Positions 63,101-64,000 of a stretch of DNA of 64,000 bases are shown one piece after another. Made by a program: the position numbers and the translations under genes. Position 1 is the stretch's first letter. Each line of letters begins with the position of its first letter. This DNA comes from an uncultured Carboxylicivirga sp. (lineage in GTDB: Bacteria; Bacteroidota; Bacteroidia; Bacteroidales; Marinilabiliaceae): the NCBI GenBank assembly GCA_947503525.1, contig CANNEA010000006.1, positions 268,569 to 332,568 of the forward strand. The letters are read 5' to 3'. The notes below the pieces were generated by a model, which did not search any database, had not been told where the DNA came from, and saw only the letters and a program-made list of their open reading frames with translations.

Positions 63101-64000
63101 ATCATCAATAATTACAACTGGTAGGTCTACTGTAGAAGTATTGGCAAGCAATATAACAGAGGAGCCTATGGTTTCGTAATCTAAACCAGCTTCAGCAGTA
63201 CTTTCGGAGTTGATCTCGAAGCTTATATTTACATCTTCACTATAAGTGTTTGAAGAGCTGATCCTAATAAGACCATTTGTCGAAGGCTCACTTGCATCAG
63301 TAATGGCTTGAATACTTAAGTTAGCTCTATCATCATCAGCAATAGTAAGAATTGCTTGACTGTCATTACCCGGTGTAATACTAACGTTATTGGTACTAAC
63401 TAATGTAATTGTAACGGTTTTATCTTCTTCAATAATGCCATCATCAATGGTAGTTACAGGGACAGTAATGCTCGTTTCATTTTCAGGTAGGTTAATACTT
63501 GTAGGTATGGCTGTGTAATCACTTCCTCCAATAGCTGTACCACCTATTGATAAGTTTATTTCTGTATTTGTTGAAGATGCATTAGTTGAGTTGATGGTGA
63601 ATAGTCCATTTGTTCCACCTTCTGTTGCATCATCAGTAACCTCAATTGAAATTTCAGAAACATCATTATCTGTAATCGTTACTGTTGCTTCATTTGATAC
63701 TCCGACTTCCGTGCTAGTGTTGTTGGTGCTTAGTAATGAGATGATCACTGTTTCATCTCCTTCGATCAAGTTATCACTAACAATGTTAACTGGAATAGTT
63801 ACGGATAAAGTAGCTGGTGGAAGTGTAACAGTAGCAGGAATATTTCCATAATCAACACCATTTTCGGATGTTCCGGATACACTGATATTAATAATAGTTT
63901 CAGAAGGAATGACTTGCGATGCAGTAATTGTAAACAATCCGTTTGTTGCATCTTCAGCGGCCTGAGTAGTTGCAACAATAGATAAAGTAGCAACATCGTT
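60122..64000 (-). CDS. Giant adhesin with Calx-beta and cadherin-like repeats, type B sorting domain; 5' end beyond window
   Basis: At least 1293 residues visible, open at the right edge. From N to C: three Calx-beta units (each ends like VTITDND, LTIADDD, LTIESDD), one putative-Ig region (FTSSPILTTLEDELYQYLVT), and eight tandem units of about 95 residues with starts such as APNAVDDEYTINED and calcium-binding NDxDxDNNIDxxS. The end is a gliding/type IX type B sorting domain (LPEVFTPNGDGVNDYFVVPG, IYNRWGAQVYHMK, GTYFYVFKLANGK). The protein would be exported with PorP help and anchor on the surface as an adhesive fibre. Units 4-7 carry paired cysteines near the end. Confidence 0.94.
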   Translation of the reverse strand, partial: NDVATLSIVATTQAAEDATNGLFTITASQVIPSETIINISVSGTSENGVDYGNIPATVTLPPATLSVTIPVNIVSDNLIEGDETVIISLLSTNNTSTEVGVSNEATVTITDNDVSEISIEVTDDATEGGTNGLFTINSTNASSTNTEINLSIGGTAIGGSDYTAIPTSINLPENETSITVPVTTIDDGIIEEDKTVTITLVSTNNVSITPGNDSQAILTIADDDRANLSIQAITDASEPSTNGLIRISSSNTYSEDVNISFEINSESTAEAGLDYETIGSSVILLANTSTVDLPVVIIDDELIEEDETIFISLSSTDHPSFDIGTPETATLTIESDDTAPTFTSSPILTTLEDELYQYLVTTNDADGDIHNIESITKPDWLEFTANTDGSALLSGTPTQSEVGTHRIFLAIENQTPSITQDYTLTVTNVNDAPVIENASLTTPENVELLIPFSNIISDEDGNIDNSSIEVPIGFGPNNGTVTIDLVNEVVSYNPNIGFSGSDEFRLQVEDTDNEPSNIAVISVTVSNEAPNAVDDEYTINEDIVSTFNVLANDTDLQGNIDASKVAISNGPSNGVAVAQSNGTILYTPNSDFNGTDNFTYSIEDVTGYTDQASVNITINPVNDAPNAEDDNGTTNEDTSVTIDVLANDSDIDNIIVASTIQVEDQPSNGSVIVNSGVNDITYTPSSNFNGIDSFTYTVADEDGVRGEATVRVEITPINDTPTPVDDDVSTPEETTLIIRVLDNDIDPENNIDSCSVSILDQPDHGLVTTNGFCGRISYTPNSNYNGSDSFTYQVCDSLGACGVATVSITVTDISDAPIAVNDSYETNEDTPVTMDVLINDSDNDNNIDASSLSISSDVTNGSLEILDNEFVYTPNANFFGTDNFTYEICDDTDLCSTGDVSITILSVNDNPIASDDNGSGAINQDIRTNVAENDSDVDNNIDLNTISIVTDPQNGGVTIEDGTGYIVYTPNTDWEGNDTYSYRICDSDGVCDEATVSITVTSSNLMPDTELDRVTTFEDEAVEIFPLVNDTDPNDNIDVNSLAIAGDPKFGTVIIDTENASITYTPDANYFGNDTILYEVCDLGIPVLCSQDTIVLSITPINDAPIAVDDEMTIIEGQTKELDLTLNDTDIENPDLLTVSISANTPDRKGTAIILEDGKTLRFTAAYNCGCDSEKVNYILTDNDEATAMATLTINYEAASDNLPEVFTPNGDGVNDYFVVPGIGKEEYDNNELFIYNRWGAQVYHMKDYDNSWDGKSSANMLGSEELSEGTYFYVFKLANGKIFKGTVYLKK

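Noticed and set aside
60122..64000. Tandem adhesin repeats as a DNA repeat or CRISPR-like array
   Set aside because: The periodicity of about 290 bases is that of protein domains, with diverged DNA and a continuous reading frame.
1..64000. Insertion sequences, prophage, integrases, toxin-antitoxin pairs, defence islands, CRISPR arrays, tRNA and rRNA genes
   Set aside because: I looked for transposase, integrase, phage structural, Cas and restriction-modification proteins, and for cloverleaf-like sequences in the gaps, and found none. A tRNAscan run would settle the tRNA question.

Overview
This window is a stretch of chromosome from a member of the Bacteroidota, probably a marine or anaerobic Bacteroidales/Marinilabiliales-type organism. 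The genus cannot be set from the sequence. The evidence is: cargo proteins with type IX secretion sorting domains, PorP/SprF and PorE-like partners, families largely confined to this phylum (DUF4294, DUF2851, DUF3127, the putative-porin family), the long form of urocanate hydratase, AT-rich DNA, almost no Shine-Dalgarno sequences, and many promoters with the phylum's TANNTTTG -7 box. I found no tRNA, rRNA, CRISPR array, insertion sequence or prophage. Both ends cut through a gene: alaS on the left and a giant adhesin on the right.

Layout. 1-8 kb: alaS diverges from a membrane-anchored M23 peptidase, followed by a CapA-like phosphoesterase, a MerR regulator, Nif3, a zinc-ribbon coiled-coil protein and an unknown helical-repeat secreted protein. 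8-11 kb: two type IX cargo proteins with paralogous C-terminal sorting domains and a small lipoprotein with three Cys-Cys pairs. 11-22 kb: metabolism and envelope genes (urocanate hydratase, M16 protease, FAD oxidoreductase, arginine deiminase, succinyl-CoA synthetase beta). 22-34 kb: mostly minus-strand housekeeping genes (SpoU methyltransferase, OmpA/TPR lipoprotein, deoxynucleoside kinase, prolyl oligopeptidase, pnp, rpsO, potassium channel). 34-49 kb: LolC/E-type permease, NUDIX hydrolase, MltF-like transglycosylase, putative porin, der, era, GH20 hexosaminidase, two FKBPs, MnmD, MATE exporter, dinB. 49-57 kb: FMN-binding protein with porin, an ArsC/Spx-like protein, a small secreted repeat protein, cyclophilin, DUF3127, an SGNH esterase coupled to an MFS transporter, and a radical SAM protein. 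57-64 kb: an adhesin - PorP/SprF - PorE-like operon.

The most unusual locus is near 53 kb. A secreted 189-residue protein made of five Trp-Met-centred repeats has a near-consensus sigma-54 promoter 41 bases upstream of its start, and two tandem copies of a GTGCGAAAA-type element 66-104 bases further up, as expected for an NtrC-family activator. A perfect inverted-repeat version of that element (TGTTCGAAAACGAACA) occurs once more, in a 335-base gene-free region at 35.3-35.6 kb that ends in a strong terminator with no gene between. Together they suggest a small sigma-54 regulon containing one repeat protein and perhaps a small RNA. A second unexplained intergenic motif, TAGTCAGTGT, occurs three times.
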